A stretch of DNA of 64,000 bases from Rubrimonas cliftonensis (GTDB lineage Bacteria > Pseudomonadota > Alphaproteobacteria > Rhodobacterales > Rhodobacteraceae). Location of the stretch: positions 1 to 64,000 of the forward strand of contig NZ_FNQM01000013.1 in NCBI RefSeq assembly GCF_900107585.1. Reading direction: 5' to 3'. A model generated the notes under the pieces. The model was not told the DNA's origin, did no database searches, and worked only from the letters and a program-made list of their open reading frames with translations. Shown piece by piece: positions 24,605 through 34,424 of this stretch (positions are counted from its first letter, which is position 1; the number at the start of each line of letters is the position of its first letter). A program made the translations under genes and the position numbers.

Positions 24605-25606
24605 ATGAGCGACGCCGATCCCCTTGAGCTTTCCATCGCGACCTGGGACCATGACCGTACCGTTCCCGTGCTGGACGGCCGCGTTCCGGTCGCAGGCGTT
24701 GCGGTCAGTCCCACGATCCTGCCGACGACGCAGCTCTTCGCCATCGCGGCGCAGGAGGCGCGCTTCGACGTCACCGAGTTCTCGCTCTCGACACACATCC
24801 TGCAGGTCGCGCGCGGGGAGCCGGCCTACACCGCCGTGCCGGCCTTCGTCTCCCGCGCTTTCCGGCACAACGGCTTCTACCGCCGCAAGGGCTGCGGGAT
24901 AGAGAGCCTCGCCGATTTCCGGGGCCGCGCCGTCGGCGTGCCCGAATACCAGATGACCGCCGCGCTCTGGATGCGCGGGATCATGGCGGACGACTACGAC
25001 GTGGCCGCGCATGAGGTCGCGTGGCGCAACGGCGCGCTCGACGCTGGCGTGCGTCGCGAGCGGCTCGCGCTGACCCCGCCGCCGGAGCTGTCGATCACGC
25101 CGATCGAGGACGGCGACACGCTGCAGGCCATGCTGCTGCGCGGCGAGATCGACGGGCTTCTCGCCCCGAAGCCGCCGCAGGCCTTCCTCGACGGCGACGA
25201 CCGCATCGAGCGGATCTTCCCCGACTTCGAGGCCGCCGAGCGCGAGTGGAACGCCCGCACCGGGTTCTTCCCGATCATGCATGTCATCGCGGTGCGCCGG
25301 ACGCTGGCCGAGGCCCATCCTTGGCTTCCGCGCGCGCTCTACGAGGCTTTCGGGGCTGGCCGCGACCTGGCGCTCGAGCGGCTGAAGGACGTCTGGCTAG
25401 GCTCCGCGAACCGGCTCAGCCTGCCCTGGCTGAACGCCTCCGTCGAGCGCACGCGCGCCGCCCTGGGCGAGGACTGGTGGCGCTACGGCTTTGCCGGCGC
25501 GCGCGCGGAAATCGAGGCGATGTGCCGCTACTCCGTTCAGCAGCACCTCTCGCCCCGCCGGGTCACGCCGGAGGAGCTGTTCCATCCCTCGGTGCTGGAG
25601 ACGTGA
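24605..25606 (+). CDS. 4,5-dihydroxyphthalate decarboxylase-like (Pht5-type) protein
   Basis: A 333-aa cytoplasmic protein with a periplasmic-binding-protein-like fold but no signal peptide. LELSIATWDHDRTVPVLDG at the start, then FDVTEFSLSTHILQVARGE and LADFRGRAVGVPEYQMTAALW, are characteristic of proteins annotated as Pht5 or as ABC binding proteins. Some family members decarboxylate aromatic acids, and most are untested. AAGGA lies about 9 nt before ATG 24605; a TTG at 24542 in frame lacks support. It is 155 bp after the LysR gene and may be its target. The following 450 bp are non-coding. Confidence 0.75.
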   Translation: MSDADPLELSIATWDHDRTVPVLDGRVPVAGVAVSPTILPTTQLFAIAAQEARFDVTEFSLSTHILQVARGEPAYTAVPAFVSRAFRHNGFYRRKGCGIESLADFRGRAVGVPEYQMTAALWMRGIMADDYDVAAHEVAWRNGALDAGVRRERLALTPPPELSITPIEDGDTLQAMLLRGEIDGLLAPKPPQAFLDGDDRIERIFPDFEAAEREWNARTGFFPIMHVIAVRRTLAEAHPWLPRALYEAFGAGRDLALERLKDVWLGSANRLSLPWLNASVERTRAALGEDWWRYGFAGARAEIEAMCRYSVQQHLSPRRVTPEELFHPSVLET

Positions 25607-26060
25607 AACCGCTGCGATTTCAGGGAGCGGCTTCTGTTTAGAACGGCCGGAATGCCCGAATTTCAGCCTTTCGCCCTGCCGCCCTGCTGAGCGATGAGGG
25701 CCGCGCCCTCCCTCGGGTGGGCGTTTCGCGACGGCTGTACGGCGTGGTTCATGGCGCAAACAACTTCATCGGTTCAGCGGGTTGCGCCGCTGCAGCGCGC
25801 CCTCCCTTGGGGGGTGAGCCGCGCCCGGAAAACCCTCCGGGGGAGGGTTTTCAACGGCGAACGGGCGGAACCCCGGCGGGAGGGCGCGGCCCGTGCTGGT
25901 CGCATGGGCCAAGGGTCCAGCGGCGCGCCCTCAGGCCACCGGCGACCTTGGCGCCAACCCGGTCATTGGCCAGCACACATTGCCCCCGCAGCGGAAACAA
26001 CTGCGCAGCTGCGGCGCACCGCATCTGGCGTTCGGCTGCGTCTTGCGCCATAGATGTCGT
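25607..26060. other. 454-bp non-coding gap with multiple inverted repeats
   Basis: I find no convincing gene. A near-repeat of CGCGCCCTCCCT(C/T)GGG appears around 25701-25717 and again at 25796-25812. GGCGCAA and TTGCGCC (25753-25788 region) form a 7-bp arm pair around a 22-nt loop. The striking element is the nested stem-loop at 25796-25888, listed separately. The recJ promoter must lie in the last 150 bp. Confidence 0.5.
25796..25888 (+). ncRNA. Nested four-stem hairpin, possible structured RNA
   Basis: Four co-axial stems can be drawn. Outer stem: 25796-25806 with 25878-25888 (11 bp, perfect). Second: GGGGT 25811-25815 with ACCCC 25870-25874. Third: CGCCCG 25822-25827 with CGGGCG 25862-25867. 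Apical: GAAAACCCTC 25828-25837 with GAGGGTTTTC 25843-25852 (10 bp, CGGGG loop). About 32 of 93 nt on each side are paired with only small loops, far beyond chance expectation. It does not match the layout of 6S, SRP, RNase P or tmRNA. It could be a regulatory RNA, a palindromic repeat element, or a recJ leader. Strand is unknown; plus is given arbitrarily. Confidence 0.35.
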
Positions 26061-27851
26061 ATGTTGGATGCAGCGGCATATCTTGGGGTGGCGCGCTCGG
26101 TCGGCGGGCGGCGCTGGGTTGGTCCGAGCGCCGCGGTGGAGCGGATGGGCGCCGCAATCGCCCAGAGGGCTGGCGTGACGGAGATCGTCGGCCGCGTGCT
26201 CGCGGCGCGCGGCGTGGCGCCGGAGGAGGCGGGAGCCTATCTCGCGCCCTCGCTCAAGGCGCTGATGCCGGACCCCTCCACCCTGCGCGACATGGACGCC
26301 GCCGCCGAGCGCCTCGCCCGCGCCGCGCGCGATGGCGAGCGGATCGCGGTGTTCGGCGACTACGACGTGGACGGCGCCTGCGCCTCGGCCATGCTGGCGC
26401 GCTGGCTGCGCCATTTCGGCGTCGGCGCCACGCTCTACATCCCCGACCGCATCGACGAGGGCTACGGTCCGAACGACCCCGCGATGGCGGCGCTGGGCGC
26501 GGTGCACGACCTCGTGATCTGCGTCGACTGCGGCAGCCTCAGCCATGGGCCGGTCGCCGCGGCCCGCGCCGCGGGCGCCGACGTGCTGATCGCCGACCAC
26601 CATCTCTGCGGCGAGACGCTGCCGGAGGCGCTGGCGGTGGTGAACCCCAACCGGCAGGACGAGACGGCGGGGCTCGGCCCGCTCTGCGCGGCGGGCGTGA
26701 CGTTCCTGCTGATCGTCGCGGCCAACCGCGCGCTGCGGCGCCTCGGCGTCGCGACGCCCGACCCGTTGCCGCTGCTCGACCTCGTGGCGCTGGCGACCGT
26801 CGCCGATGTCGCCCCGCTGACCGGGCTCAACCGCGCCTTCGTGCGGCAGGGGCTGAAGGTGCTCGCCGCGCGCGGCAACGCGGGCCTGCGCGCGCTCGCG
26901 GACGTCGCCCGGCTCAGCGGCCCGCCGGGATCGTTCCATCTAGGCTACATGCTCGGCCCGCGCATAAACGCCGGCGGGCGCGTCGGCGAGGCGTGGCTCG
27001 GCGCCCGGCTGCTCTCGACCGAGGACGTCCGCGAGGCCGAGGCCGTCGCCGCGCGGCTGGAGGCGCTGAACGAGGAGCGCCGCGCCATCGAGGCGGAGGT
27101 TCTCGCCCAGGCGCTCGCGCAGGCGGAGGCGCGCGGCGCCGACGGCCCGCTGGTCTGGGCCGCCGGGCCGGGCTGGCACCCCGGCGTCGTCGGCATCGTC
27201 GCGAGCCGCCTGAAGGAGCGCTTCAACCGCCCCGCCGTCGTGATCGGGCTGGACGCGGCCGGCGACGGCAAGGGTGAGGGCAAGGGCTCTGGCCGCTCGA
27301 CGCAGGGCGTCGACCTCGGCTCGTCGATCGCCGCGCTGGCGCGCGAAGGGCTGCTGCTGAAGGGCGGCGGACACCGCATGGCGGCGGGGCTGAGCGTGGC
27401 CGGCGACATGGTCGAACCTGCGATGGCGCGGCTGGCGGAGCTGCTGGCGCGGCAGGGCGCCGGCCGCGAAGGCCCGTCGGACCTCCGGCTCGACGGCGCC
27501 GTGGGCCCCGGCGCGGCGACCGTGGCGCTGGCGGAGACGCTGGAGCAGGCGGGCCCCTGGGGCGCCTCGGCCCCCGCGCCGCGCTTCGCCGCCCCCGCCG
27601 TGCGCATCGCCTCGGCGCGCATCGTCGGCGCCGGCCATGTGGCGCTGCGGCTGAGCGACGGCGCCGCGAGCCTCGACGCCATCGCCTTCGGCGCCCTGGA
27701 CGCGCCGCGGCCCGGCGCCGACAGCCTCGGCGACTTCCTTCTCGGCCGCGCGGGGGAGCGCGCGCACCTCGCGGGCCGGCTGATGCTCGACGACTGGAAG
27801 GGCCGCCGCCGAGTAAAGCTGCAGCTCGACGACGCAGCGCCGGCGTTCTGA
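26061..27851 (+). CDS. recJ: Single-stranded-DNA-specific exonuclease RecJ
   Basis: A 596-aa 5'-3' exonuclease acting in recombinational and mismatch repair. DHH-domain motifs are present: FGDYDVDGACAS (motif I), VICVDCGS, and IADHHLCG (motif III with the Asp-His-His). The DHHA1 domain carries GGGHRMAAG. The C-terminal OB-like region (about 480-590) completes the usual length. ATG 26061 gives the expected start (YLGVARSVGGRRWV near residue 7); the open frame upstream covers the non-coding hairpin region. A Gly/Lys/Ser-rich insert near 405-416 is an oddity. It converges on purL with only 7 bp between stops. Confidence 0.95.
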   Translation: MLDAAAYLGVARSVGGRRWVGPSAAVERMGAAIAQRAGVTEIVGRVLAARGVAPEEAGAYLAPSLKALMPDPSTLRDMDAAAERLARAARDGERIAVFGDYDVDGACASAMLARWLRHFGVGATLYIPDRIDEGYGPNDPAMAALGAVHDLVICVDCGSLSHGPVAAARAAGADVLIADHHLCGETLPEALAVVNPNRQDETAGLGPLCAAGVTFLLIVAANRALRRLGVATPDPLPLLDLVALATVADVAPLTGLNRAFVRQGLKVLAARGNAGLRALADVARLSGPPGSFHLGYMLGPRINAGGRVGEAWLGARLLSTEDVREAEAVAARLEALNEERRAIEAEVLAQALAQAEARGADGPLVWAAGPGWHPGVVGIVASRLKERFNRPAVVIGLDAAGDGKGEGKGSGRSTQGVDLGSSIAALAREGLLLKGGGHRMAAGLSVAGDMVEPAMARLAELLARQGAGREGPSDLRLDGAVGPGAATVALAETLEQAGPWGASAPAPRFAAPAVRIASARIVGAGHVALRLSDGAASLDAIAFGALDAPRPGADSLGDFLLGRAGERAHLAGRLMLDDWKGRRRVKLQLDDAAPAF

Positions 27852-27858
27852 AGCCGCC

Positions 27859-30066
27859 TCAGCCCTCGCCCATCAGCCGCGCGAACCCGCCGGCATGCGC
27901 CGCCCGCAGCGTCGCGAGCGGAACGGCGGCGGCGTCGAGCGCGATGGCGTCGCCTTCCATGCGGCCGACCAGGCACGCCGGGACGCCGTGCTCGGCGGCC
28001 AGCGCCAGCACGGGGCCGGCCTCGGCTGCCGCGACGAGATAGCGGGCCTGATCCTCGCCGAAGAACCAGCCCAGCGCCGGCAGGCCAGCATCGGCCATGA
28101 GCGCCGCGCCGCAGCCCGCCGCCAGCGCCATCTCCGCCGCCGCCATCGCGAGCCCGCCGTCGGAGAGGTCATGCGCCGCGGAGACCAGCTTCGCCCCGGC
28201 CAGCGCCCGGACCAGCCCCCCGGCCCTCGCCTCGGCCGCCAGATCGACCGGCGGCGGCGCGCCCTCGGCGCGGTCAAAGAGGTCCGCGAGCAGCGCCGAC
28301 TGGCCCATCCAGCCGGTGGTATCGCCCAGCAGCACCAGCGCGTCGCCTGGGTCGGGCCGTATCGTCAGCATCAAGGAGAGATCGCGCAGCAGGCCCACGC
28401 CCGCGATGGTCGGCGTCGGCGGGATCGCGGCGCCGTCGGTCTCATTGTAGAGGCTGACATTGCCGGACACGATCGGGAAGCCGAGCGCCCGGCAGGCCTC
28501 GCCGATGCCGGTCACGCAGCCCACGAGCTGGCCCATGATGCGCGGCTTCTCGGGGTTGCCGAAATTGAGGTTGTCGCTGCAGGCGAGGGGCTCGGCGCCC
28601 ACCGCGCAGAGGTTGCGCCAAGCCTCCGCCACCGCCTGCCGCCCGCCCGCCACCGGGTCTGCGAAGCAGTAGCGCGGCGTGACGTCGGAGGTGAAGGCGA
28701 GGCCCTTCGCCGTTCCGTGCACGCGCACCACGCCCGCGTCGCCGCCCGAAAGCTGCGCCGTGTCGGCGAGCACCTGCCCGTCATACTGCTCCCACACCCA
28801 CGCCCGCGAGCAGTGGTTGGGGTGCGCCATCAGCTTCAGCAGCGCCTCGGCGGGGTCGATCTCCGGCAGGGCCCCGAGCGGCGGCGGCGCGGGGCTTTCC
28901 TCCCATGGCCGGTCGTATTCCGGCGCGCTGCCCGAGAGCGCGGCGAGCGGCAGGTCGGCCTTCACCGCGCCGCGATGCTTCACGATGAAGCGGTCCTCCG
29001 GCGTGGTGACGCCGACCACGGCGAAGTCGAGGTCCCACTTGTCGAAGATGGCGCGCGCCTCGGCCTCCTTCTCGGGGTGCAGCACCATGAGCATCCGCTC
29101 CTGGCTCTCCGACAGCATCATCTCGTAGGCGGTCATGCCGGTTTCGCGGCACGGCACGGCGTCGAGGTCGAGCGTGACGCCGAGCCCGCCCTTGTCGCCC
29201 ATCTCCACCGCCGAGCAGGTCAGCCCCGCCGCGCCCATGTCCTGGATGGCGACCACCGCGCCGGACGCCATCAGCTCCAGGCACGCCTCCAGCAGCCGCT
29301 TCTCGGTGAACGGGTCGCCTACCTGCACCGTGGGGCGCTTCTCCTCGATCGTCTCGTCGAACTCGGCGCTGGCCATGGTGGCGCCGCCGACGCCGTCGCG
29401 GCCGGTCTTGGCGCCGAGATAGACGACGGGCCGCCCCACGCCCGAGGCGGCGGCGTAGAAGATCGCGTCCGCGTCCGCCACGCCCGCCGCGAAGGCGTTG
29501 ACGAGGCAGTTGCCGTCATAGCCTGCGTGAAACCGCACCTCGCCGCCCACGGTCGGCACGCCAAAGGCGTTGGCGTAGCCGCCGATGCCCGCCACCGCGC
29601 CCGCCACGAGGCTGCGGGTCTTCGGATGCTCGGGCCGCCCGAAGCTCAGCGCGTTCATCGCCGCCACGGGGCGCGCGCCCATGGTGAACACGTCGCGCAG
29701 GATGCCGCCGACGCCGGTGCCCGCCCCCTGATAGGGCTCGATGTAGGAGGGGTGGTTGTGGCTCTCCATCTTGAACACCACCGCCTGCCGGACGCCGTTC
29801 TCGTTGGCGCCGATGTCGACGACGCCGGCGTTCTCGCCCGGCCCGCAGATGACCTGCGGCCCCTCGGTGTGCAGCGTGCGCAGCCAACGCTTGGACGACT
29901 TGTAGGAGCAGTGCTCGTTCCACATCGCCGAGAAGATGCCCAGCTCGGTGAAGCTCGGCGCGCGGCCCAGCAGGTCGAGGATGCGCCGGTACTCGTCGGG
30001 CTTCAGCCCGTGGTCGGCGGCGAGCCCCTGCGTGACCTGCGGCTCCAGAGCGTCTGCGGCGTCCAT
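27859..30066 (-). CDS. purL: Phosphoribosylformylglycinamidine synthase subunit PurL (small type)
   Basis: A 735-aa enzyme that converts FGAR to FGAM with ATP and ammonia in purine synthesis. It is the small-type PurL, which needs PurQ for glutamine hydrolysis and PurS as bridge; both are encoded at 33753-34660. Signatures include [15 protein letters not shown] near the start, [37 protein letters not shown] and the second-domain [18 protein letters not shown] 30066 is the likely start, with GGAGG 11 nt upstream; ATG 30075 is an alternative that is rather close to that site. Confidence 0.97.
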   Translation of the reverse strand: MDAADALEPQVTQGLAADHGLKPDEYRRILDLLGRAPSFTELGIFSAMWNEHCSYKSSKRWLRTLHTEGPQVICGPGENAGVVDIGANENGVRQAVVFKMESHNHPSYIEPYQGAGTGVGGILRDVFTMGARPVAAMNALSFGRPEHPKTRSLVAGAVAGIGGYANAFGVPTVGGEVRFHAGYDGNCLVNAFAAGVADADAIFYAAASGVGRPVVYLGAKTGRDGVGGATMASAEFDETIEEKRPTVQVGDPFTEKRLLEACLELMASGAVVAIQDMGAAGLTCSAVEMGDKGGLGVTLDLDAVPCRETGMTAYEMMLSESQERMLMVLHPEKEAEARAIFDKWDLDFAVVGVTTPEDRFIVKHRGAVKADLPLAALSGSAPEYDRPWEESPAPPPLGALPEIDPAEALLKLMAHPNHCSRAWVWEQYDGQVLADTAQLSGGDAGVVRVHGTAKGLAFTSDVTPRYCFADPVAGGRQAVAEAWRNLCAVGAEPLACSDNLNFGNPEKPRIMGQLVGCVTGIGEACRALGFPIVSGNVSLYNETDGAAIPPTPTIAGVGLLRDLSLMLTIRPDPGDALVLLGDTTGWMGQSALLADLFDRAEGAPPPVDLAAEARAGGLVRALAGAKLVSAAHDLSDGGLAMAAAEMALAAGCGAALMADAGLPALGWFFGEDQARYLVAAAEAGPVLALAAEHGVPACLVGRMEGDAIALDAAAVPLATLRAAHAGGFARLMGEG

Positions 30067-30202
30067 GTCCCTCATCCCCTCCGGCCCGACAGCCGCCGTC
30101 TCGCGCGGGCCGCGGCGCCTGTCAAGCGAGGGGGGCGAGTTTGGCCTAGCCGCGCCGGGCCGCCGCCGGTTACGCTCGGCGCGCATTGGAAAGGGGCGCC
30201 CC

Positions 30203-32767
30203 TTGCTGGACGACGAGGCCTGCCGCGAGAAACTGGCGATCATCGCGGTGGGCGCGGCGGCTGCGGCTTTCGGCGCGACCGGCGTCGCCCTGCCCGCAGG
30301 GGTCGGGGAGGCCGCGACGGGCGGCGCCGGCCTGCTTTCCAGATTGAGCGGCAAACGGGCAAGCGACCGCGACGCGGTCATCACCCGACTGTCGGCCGAA
30401 CTCTGCGACGACTGGCGATCATGGGCTGAGAGCGAGACAGGCGCCGGCGAGCAGGCTCGCACCGGCGCCCGCACCGCCTTCGCGCTGGTGATCGACCGGC
30501 TGCACCCCGCGCCCGCCGAGATCGTCGGCCGCCGGCTCGACGCGGGGGCGCTGGCCCGCGCAATGCTCGCCCGAGCCCAGACCGCGCTGCCCGTCGCCTA
30601 CGCCGACCCCGACCCGCGCAACGCCGAGGCGCATCTGGCCCGCAGCTTCCTGCTGCACGTCTGCACGCGCGCCTACGCCCGCCTGCTCGCCAACCCGGAC
30701 TTCACCAGCCGCCTCGCCCCCGACCTCTGGCGCGGCCTGTTCGAGGCGGTGGACGGGCTGCGCGAGACGCTGGACGCCCTGCCCGCCGCCATCCGCCGCG
30801 AGGTCGAGGCGGCGGTCGAGCGGCTGCGCGGCGAACTGGGCGCGCGCGACCGCCTCATCCTCGGCTTCATCCGCACCGCTGCGCAGCGGGAGGTCGCGCC
30901 CGACCAGATCGAGGCGACCCTGTTCGAGATGGCCGTGGAGTGGCGCGCGGCGCGCGGACGGGCGGACGGCGGCGCGCTGTCGAACCTCACGCCCGACCTT
31001 GGCCCCCTGCGCGCCGACGCGCAGGCCGCGCATGACGCCGACGACGTGGAGCGCTTCTGGATCCTCGTGACCGAACTGGAGCGGCGCGAGGCGGCGGCGC
31101 TGACGGCGCTGGCGGCGCGGCGCCGCGACATCGAGGCCGAGGAGGAGGCGATGACCGCCGCCCATGTCGCGACCAAGCGCCGCGCCATCGCCGCCGCCCT
31201 CTCCCGGCTCGACGCGTCGGGCGCCGCGACGCGCATTGCGGAGATCATCGCGCTGGAGACCCCCGACGCCTCGGCGCGCTTCGCCGCGCTGCGGGCGAGA
31301 TGGGACGAATGGCATATGCGGGGCCGCGACCAGGGCCTGAACCTCGATCTGGCGGTGGCCGCCGACCTCGCCCGCATCGCCCATGCGCAGGCGGTCGACG
31401 CCGACCAGCGCGGCGCCGCCCTGAACGATCTAGGCGTCTCGCTCCAGACCCTCGGCGAACGCGAGCCGGGAACCGAGCGGCTGGAGCAGGCCGTCCAGGC
31501 CCACCGCGCCGCGCTGGAGGGGCGCACCCGAGAGCGCGTCCCCCTCGACTGGGCCATGACCCAGATGAACCTCGGGACCGCGCTCACGACCCTCGGCGCG
31601 CGCGAGGCGGGAACCGAGCGGCTGGAGCAGGCCGTCGAAGCCTACCGCGCCGCGCTCGAGGAATCGACACGCGAACGCACCCCCCTCGACTGGGCCATGA
31701 CCCAGATGAACCTCGGGACCGCGCTCAGGATCCTCGGCGAGCGCGAGCCGGGAACCGAGCGGCTGGAGCAGGCCGTCGAAGCCTACCGCGCCGCGCTCGA
31801 GGAATGGACACGCGAACGCACCCCCCTCGACTGGGCCAGCACTCAGATAAACCTCGGGAACGCGCTCGCGGCCCTCGGCGAACGCGAGCCGGGAACCGAG
31901 CGACTGGAGCAGGCCGTCCAGGCCTACCGCGCCGCGCTGGAGGAGCGCACCCGAGAGCGCGTCCCGCTCGACTGGGCCAAGACCCAGATGAACCTCGGGA
32001 CCGCGCTCAAGACCCTCGGCGAACGCGAGGCGGGAACCGAGCGGCTGGAGCAGGCCGTCGAAGCCTACCGCGCCGCGCTGGAGGAGCTTGCCCGAGAGCG
32101 CGTCCCCCTCTACTGGGCCATGACCCAGATGAACCTCGGGAACGCGCTGCAAGCCCTCGGCGCGCGAGAGTCGGGAACCGAGCGGCTGGAGCAGGCCGTC
32201 GAAGCCTACCGCGCCGCGCTGGAGGAATACACCCGCGAGCGCGTCCCCCTCGACTGGGCCAGGACCCAGATGAACCTCGGGATCGCGCTCTGGACCCTCG
32301 GCGAACGCGAGCCGGGAACCGAGCGGCTGGAGCAGGGCGTCCAAGCCTACCGCGCCGCGCTGGAGGAATACACCCGCGAGCGCGTCCCCCTCGACTGGGC
32401 CAGGACCCAGATGAACCTCGGGATCGCGCTCTGGACCCTCGGCGAACGCGAGCCGGGAACCGAGCGGCTGGAGCAGGCCATCAAAGCCTACCGCGCCGCG
32501 CTGGAGGAATGGACCCGAGAGCGCGTCCCCCTCGACTGGGCCAACGCGCGCGGCAATCAGGCGGTGGCGATGGTCTCGCTGGCCGAGCGCGCCGGCGACG
32601 CGGCGTTGGCGGCGCGGGCGGCGGCGCAGTTGGCGGAGGCGGCGGCGGCGCTGCGCGCGGGCGGGCATGGACCGTGGGCCGCGACCCTCGAGCGCCAGCT
32701 TCCCGCCGCCCGCGATCTCGCGGCGCGCCTCGCCGCCCCCCTGTCGCCCGGCGCGACGCCCGGCTAG
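30203..32767 (+). CDS. Tandem-repeat tetratricopeptide (TPR) protein
   Basis: An 854-aa protein. Residues 1-55 hold an Ala/Gly-rich hydrophobic stretch (about 8-35) that could insert in or lie on a membrane. Residues 60-405 are helical and Arg/Ala/Glu-rich without a domain I recognise. Residues of about 408-783 are eight 47-aa units of the type [16 protein letters not shown]...ERVPLDWA, a TPR variant also known next to various effector domains in other bacteria. An Ala-rich C-terminal segment ends it. The start is inferred as TTG 30203 from GGAAAGGGG about 8 nt upstream; no ATG fits. No enzyme motif is visible, so a scaffold role is most likely. It is divergent from purL. Confidence 0.75.
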   Translation: MLDDEACREKLAIIAVGAAAAAFGATGVALPAGVGEAATGGAGLLSRLSGKRASDRDAVITRLSAELCDDWRSWAESETGAGEQARTGARTAFALVIDRLHPAPAEIVGRRLDAGALARAMLARAQTALPVAYADPDPRNAEAHLARSFLLHVCTRAYARLLANPDFTSRLAPDLWRGLFEAVDGLRETLDALPAAIRREVEAAVERLRGELGARDRLILGFIRTAAQREVAPDQIEATLFEMAVEWRAARGRADGGALSNLTPDLGPLRADAQAAHDADDVERFWILVTELERREAAALTALAARRRDIEAEEEAMTAAHVATKRRAIAAALSRLDASGAATRIAEIIALETPDASARFAALRARWDEWHMRGRDQGLNLDLAVAADLARIAHAQAVDADQRGAALNDLGVSLQTLGEREPGTERLEQAVQAHRAALEGRTRERVPLDWAMTQMNLGTALTTLGAREAGTERLEQAVEAYRAALEESTRERTPLDWAMTQMNLGTALRILGEREPGTERLEQAVEAYRAALEEWTRERTPLDWASTQINLGNALAALGEREPGTERLEQAVQAYRAALEERTRERVPLDWAKTQMNLGTALKTLGEREAGTERLEQAVEAYRAALEELARERVPLYWAMTQMNLGNALQALGARESGTERLEQAVEAYRAALEEYTRERVPLDWARTQMNLGIALWTLGEREPGTERLEQGVQAYRAALEEYTRERVPLDWARTQMNLGIALWTLGEREPGTERLEQAIKAYRAALEEWTRERVPLDWANARGNQAVAMVSLAERAGDAALAARAAAQLAEAAAALRAGGHGPWAATLERQLPAARDLAARLAAPLSPGATPG
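31424..32551 (+). repeat. Eight tandem 141-bp units in the TPR gene
   Basis: Unit starts fall at 31424, 31565, 31706, 31847, 31988, 32129, 32270 and 32411, exactly 141 bp (47 codons) apart. Units 7 and 8 are nearly identical at the DNA level, differing mainly near their ends. Unit 1 is the most diverged, and a ninth decayed unit follows 32551. The in-frame period and high DNA identity indicate recent expansion by recombination or slippage. Confidence 0.95.
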
Positions 32768-32813
32768 CCTGCCCTCGCGGGCGCGCGCCGCCGGCGAGGA
32801 GGAGCGGACGCCG

Positions 32814-33725
32814 ATGGCCCCGATGCGACCAGCCTCCCCGCGCCTCGCCGGCCCCGCCCTCGGCTACGCCGCCGCCGCCTTCGCCGTGCTGGTCTGGGCG
32901 GGGTGGATCGTGCTGACGCGCGCCGGCGCCGCCGCCTCGGCGCTGACGCCGCTCGACGTCGCCGCGCTGCGCTACGCCGGCCCGGCGCTGGCGCTGGCGC
33001 CGGTGTGGCTGCGGCGCGGGCCGGTTCCCGCGGGCGTGGCGCGCTGGCGGCTCATGGGCATGACGCTGGGCTGGGGCGCGCCCTTCGCCCTGTTCGCCGC
33101 AAAAGGGCTGGAGAGCGCCGACGCCGCCCTTTTCGCCGCGCTCGCCCCCGGCGCCATGCCGCTCTGGGCCGCGCTGCTGGCCGCGATGTTCTTCGGCGCG
33201 CGCTTCTCAAGGCTCGCCGTCGCGGGGCTGGCGATGATCGGCGGCGCGGTCGCCCTCGCGCTCTGGGCCGCGGCGCCGCAGACGCTCGCGGGCGCGCCCT
33301 GGGTCACGGCGGCGGCGATCGGCTGGGCGGTCTACACGCTGAGCTACCGCGGCTCGGGGCTGACGCCGGTGGAGGCCACCGCCATCGTCGGCTTCTGGTC
33401 GAGCCTTTTGGTCGCGCTGCTGGCGCTCGGCGGGGCGATGGGCGGGCTGACCCTGCACATGCTGCCGCCGCCGGAGGCGCTCGGCTGGTTCGCGGCGCAT
33501 GGGCTGGTGTCGGGCGTGCTGTCGGTCGCGGCCTATGCGGTGGCGATCCGCGAACTCGGCGCGACGCGGGCGGCGGGCTCCGCGGCGCTGGTGCCGGCGC
33601 TGGCGACGCTCATGGGCTGGCTGTTTCTCGGCGAGGCGCCCGGCGCCGGTCCGCTCGCGGCGGTGGCGCTCGCAACCCTAGGCGTCACGCTGGTCAGCGT
33701 CGCGCCCGCGCGCCCGCGAGGCTGA
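32814..33725 (+). CDS. EamA-family (DMT superfamily) exporter
   Basis: A 303-aa inner-membrane transporter with ten predicted helices in two EamA halves. The first helix has AVLVWAGWIVLTRAG, and half two starts with AAAIGWAVYTLSYRG. The end matches the family pattern AALVPALATLMGWLFLGEAPGAGPLAAVALATLGVTLV. Such proteins export amino acids or related metabolites; the substrate is unknown here. GAGGAGG lies about 11 nt before ATG 32814. It is 46 bp after the TPR gene and converges on purQ. Confidence 0.9.
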   Translation: MAPMRPASPRLAGPALGYAAAAFAVLVWAGWIVLTRAGAAASALTPLDVAALRYAGPALALAPVWLRRGPVPAGVARWRLMGMTLGWGAPFALFAAKGLESADAALFAALAPGAMPLWAALLAAMFFGARFSRLAVAGLAMIGGAVALALWAAAPQTLAGAPWVTAAAIGWAVYTLSYRGSGLTPVEATAIVGFWSSLLVALLALGGAMGGLTLHMLPPPEALGWFAAHGLVSGVLSVAAYAVAIRELGATRAAGSAALVPALATLMGWLFLGEAPGAGPLAAVALATLGVTLVSVAPARPRG

Positions 33726-33755
33726 GCCGAGCCGGCGGAGCGAGCGCCCGGCTCA
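33723..33755. terminator. Symmetric hairpin spanning both convergent stops
   Basis: TGAGCCG (33723-33729) and CGGCTCA (33749-33755) are perfect reverse complements. The first three bases of the left arm are the EamA stop and the last three of the right arm are the purQ stop. It may act as a bidirectional terminator, though no T-runs are present. Confidence 0.4.
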
Positions 33756-34424
33756 GGCGGGCGCGCCGGCGCCGGCGCCGGCCAGCGCGGCGAAGAGCGC
33801 GGCGCCGTCGGCCGGGCCGAGCGCCGGGTCGGCGGCGCGCTCGGGGTGCGGCATCAGCCCCAGCACGCGGCGGTTCTCCGACAGCACGCCGGCGATGTCG
33901 TCCATCGAGCCGTTCGGGTTCTCGCCCGGCGCATAGCGGAACGCGACCCGGCCTTCGCCCTTCAGCCGCGCCAGCGTCTCGTCGTCGGCCACGAAGCAGC
34001 CGTCATGGTGGGCGACCGGCAGGCGCAGGGTCGGGGGGACGCCGTGGGTGAACGGGCTCCGGCCCGCCGTCTCCAGCCCCACCGTGCGGCAGACGAACCT
34101 GAGCCCGGCGTTGCGCATCAGCGCCCCGGGCAGCAGCCCGGCCTCGATCAGCGCCTGAAAGCCGTTGCAGATCCCGAGCACGAGGCCGCCGCGGGCGGCG
34201 TGGGCGCGCACCCCGTCCATCGCCGGCGCGCGCGCCGCGATGGCGCCGCAGCGCAGGTAGTCGCCGAACGAGAAGCCGCCCGGCAGGCCCACGACGTCGA
34301 GCCCCTGCGGCAGTCCGGCGTCCTTCCACCAGTGCATCGCGACGTCGAAGCCCGCGGCGCGCAGCGCGACCGCGAGATCGCGATCGCAGTTCGCGCCGGG
34401 AAAGACGACGACCGCGGCCTTCAT
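33753..34424 (-). CDS. purQ: Phosphoribosylformylglycinamidine synthase subunit PurQ
   Basis: A 223-aa class I glutamine amidotransferase that supplies ammonia to PurL. It opens with [13 protein letters not shown]. The nucleophile Cys is in [10 protein letters not shown], and the His-Glu pair is in LMPHPERA. Its ATG overlaps the purS stop by 4 bp, so it is translated from a purSQ mRNA. Confidence 0.97.
   Translation of the reverse strand: MKAAVVVFPGANCDRDLAVALRAAGFDVAMHWWKDAGLPQGLDVVGLPGGFSFGDYLRCGAIAARAPAMDGVRAHAARGGLVLGICNGFQALIEAGLLPGALMRNAGLRFVCRTVGLETAGRSPFTHGVPPTLRLPVAHHDGCFVADDETLARLKGEGRVAFRYAPGENPNGSMDDIAGVLSENRRVLGLMPHPERAADPALGPADGAALFAALAGAGAGAPA

Noticed and set aside
25796-25888. 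6S, SRP, RNase P or tmRNA gene
   Set aside because: The fold has no central open bubble as in 6S and none of the short conserved sequences of the other RNAs, so only an unspecified structured element is reported.
27895-30429. 844-codon plus-strand frame over purL
   Set aside because: It is an antisense shadow of purL; no ribosome site and antisense-type composition.
31424-32551. CRISPR array
   Set aside because: The 141-bp period is in frame, has no unique spacers and encodes TPR units.
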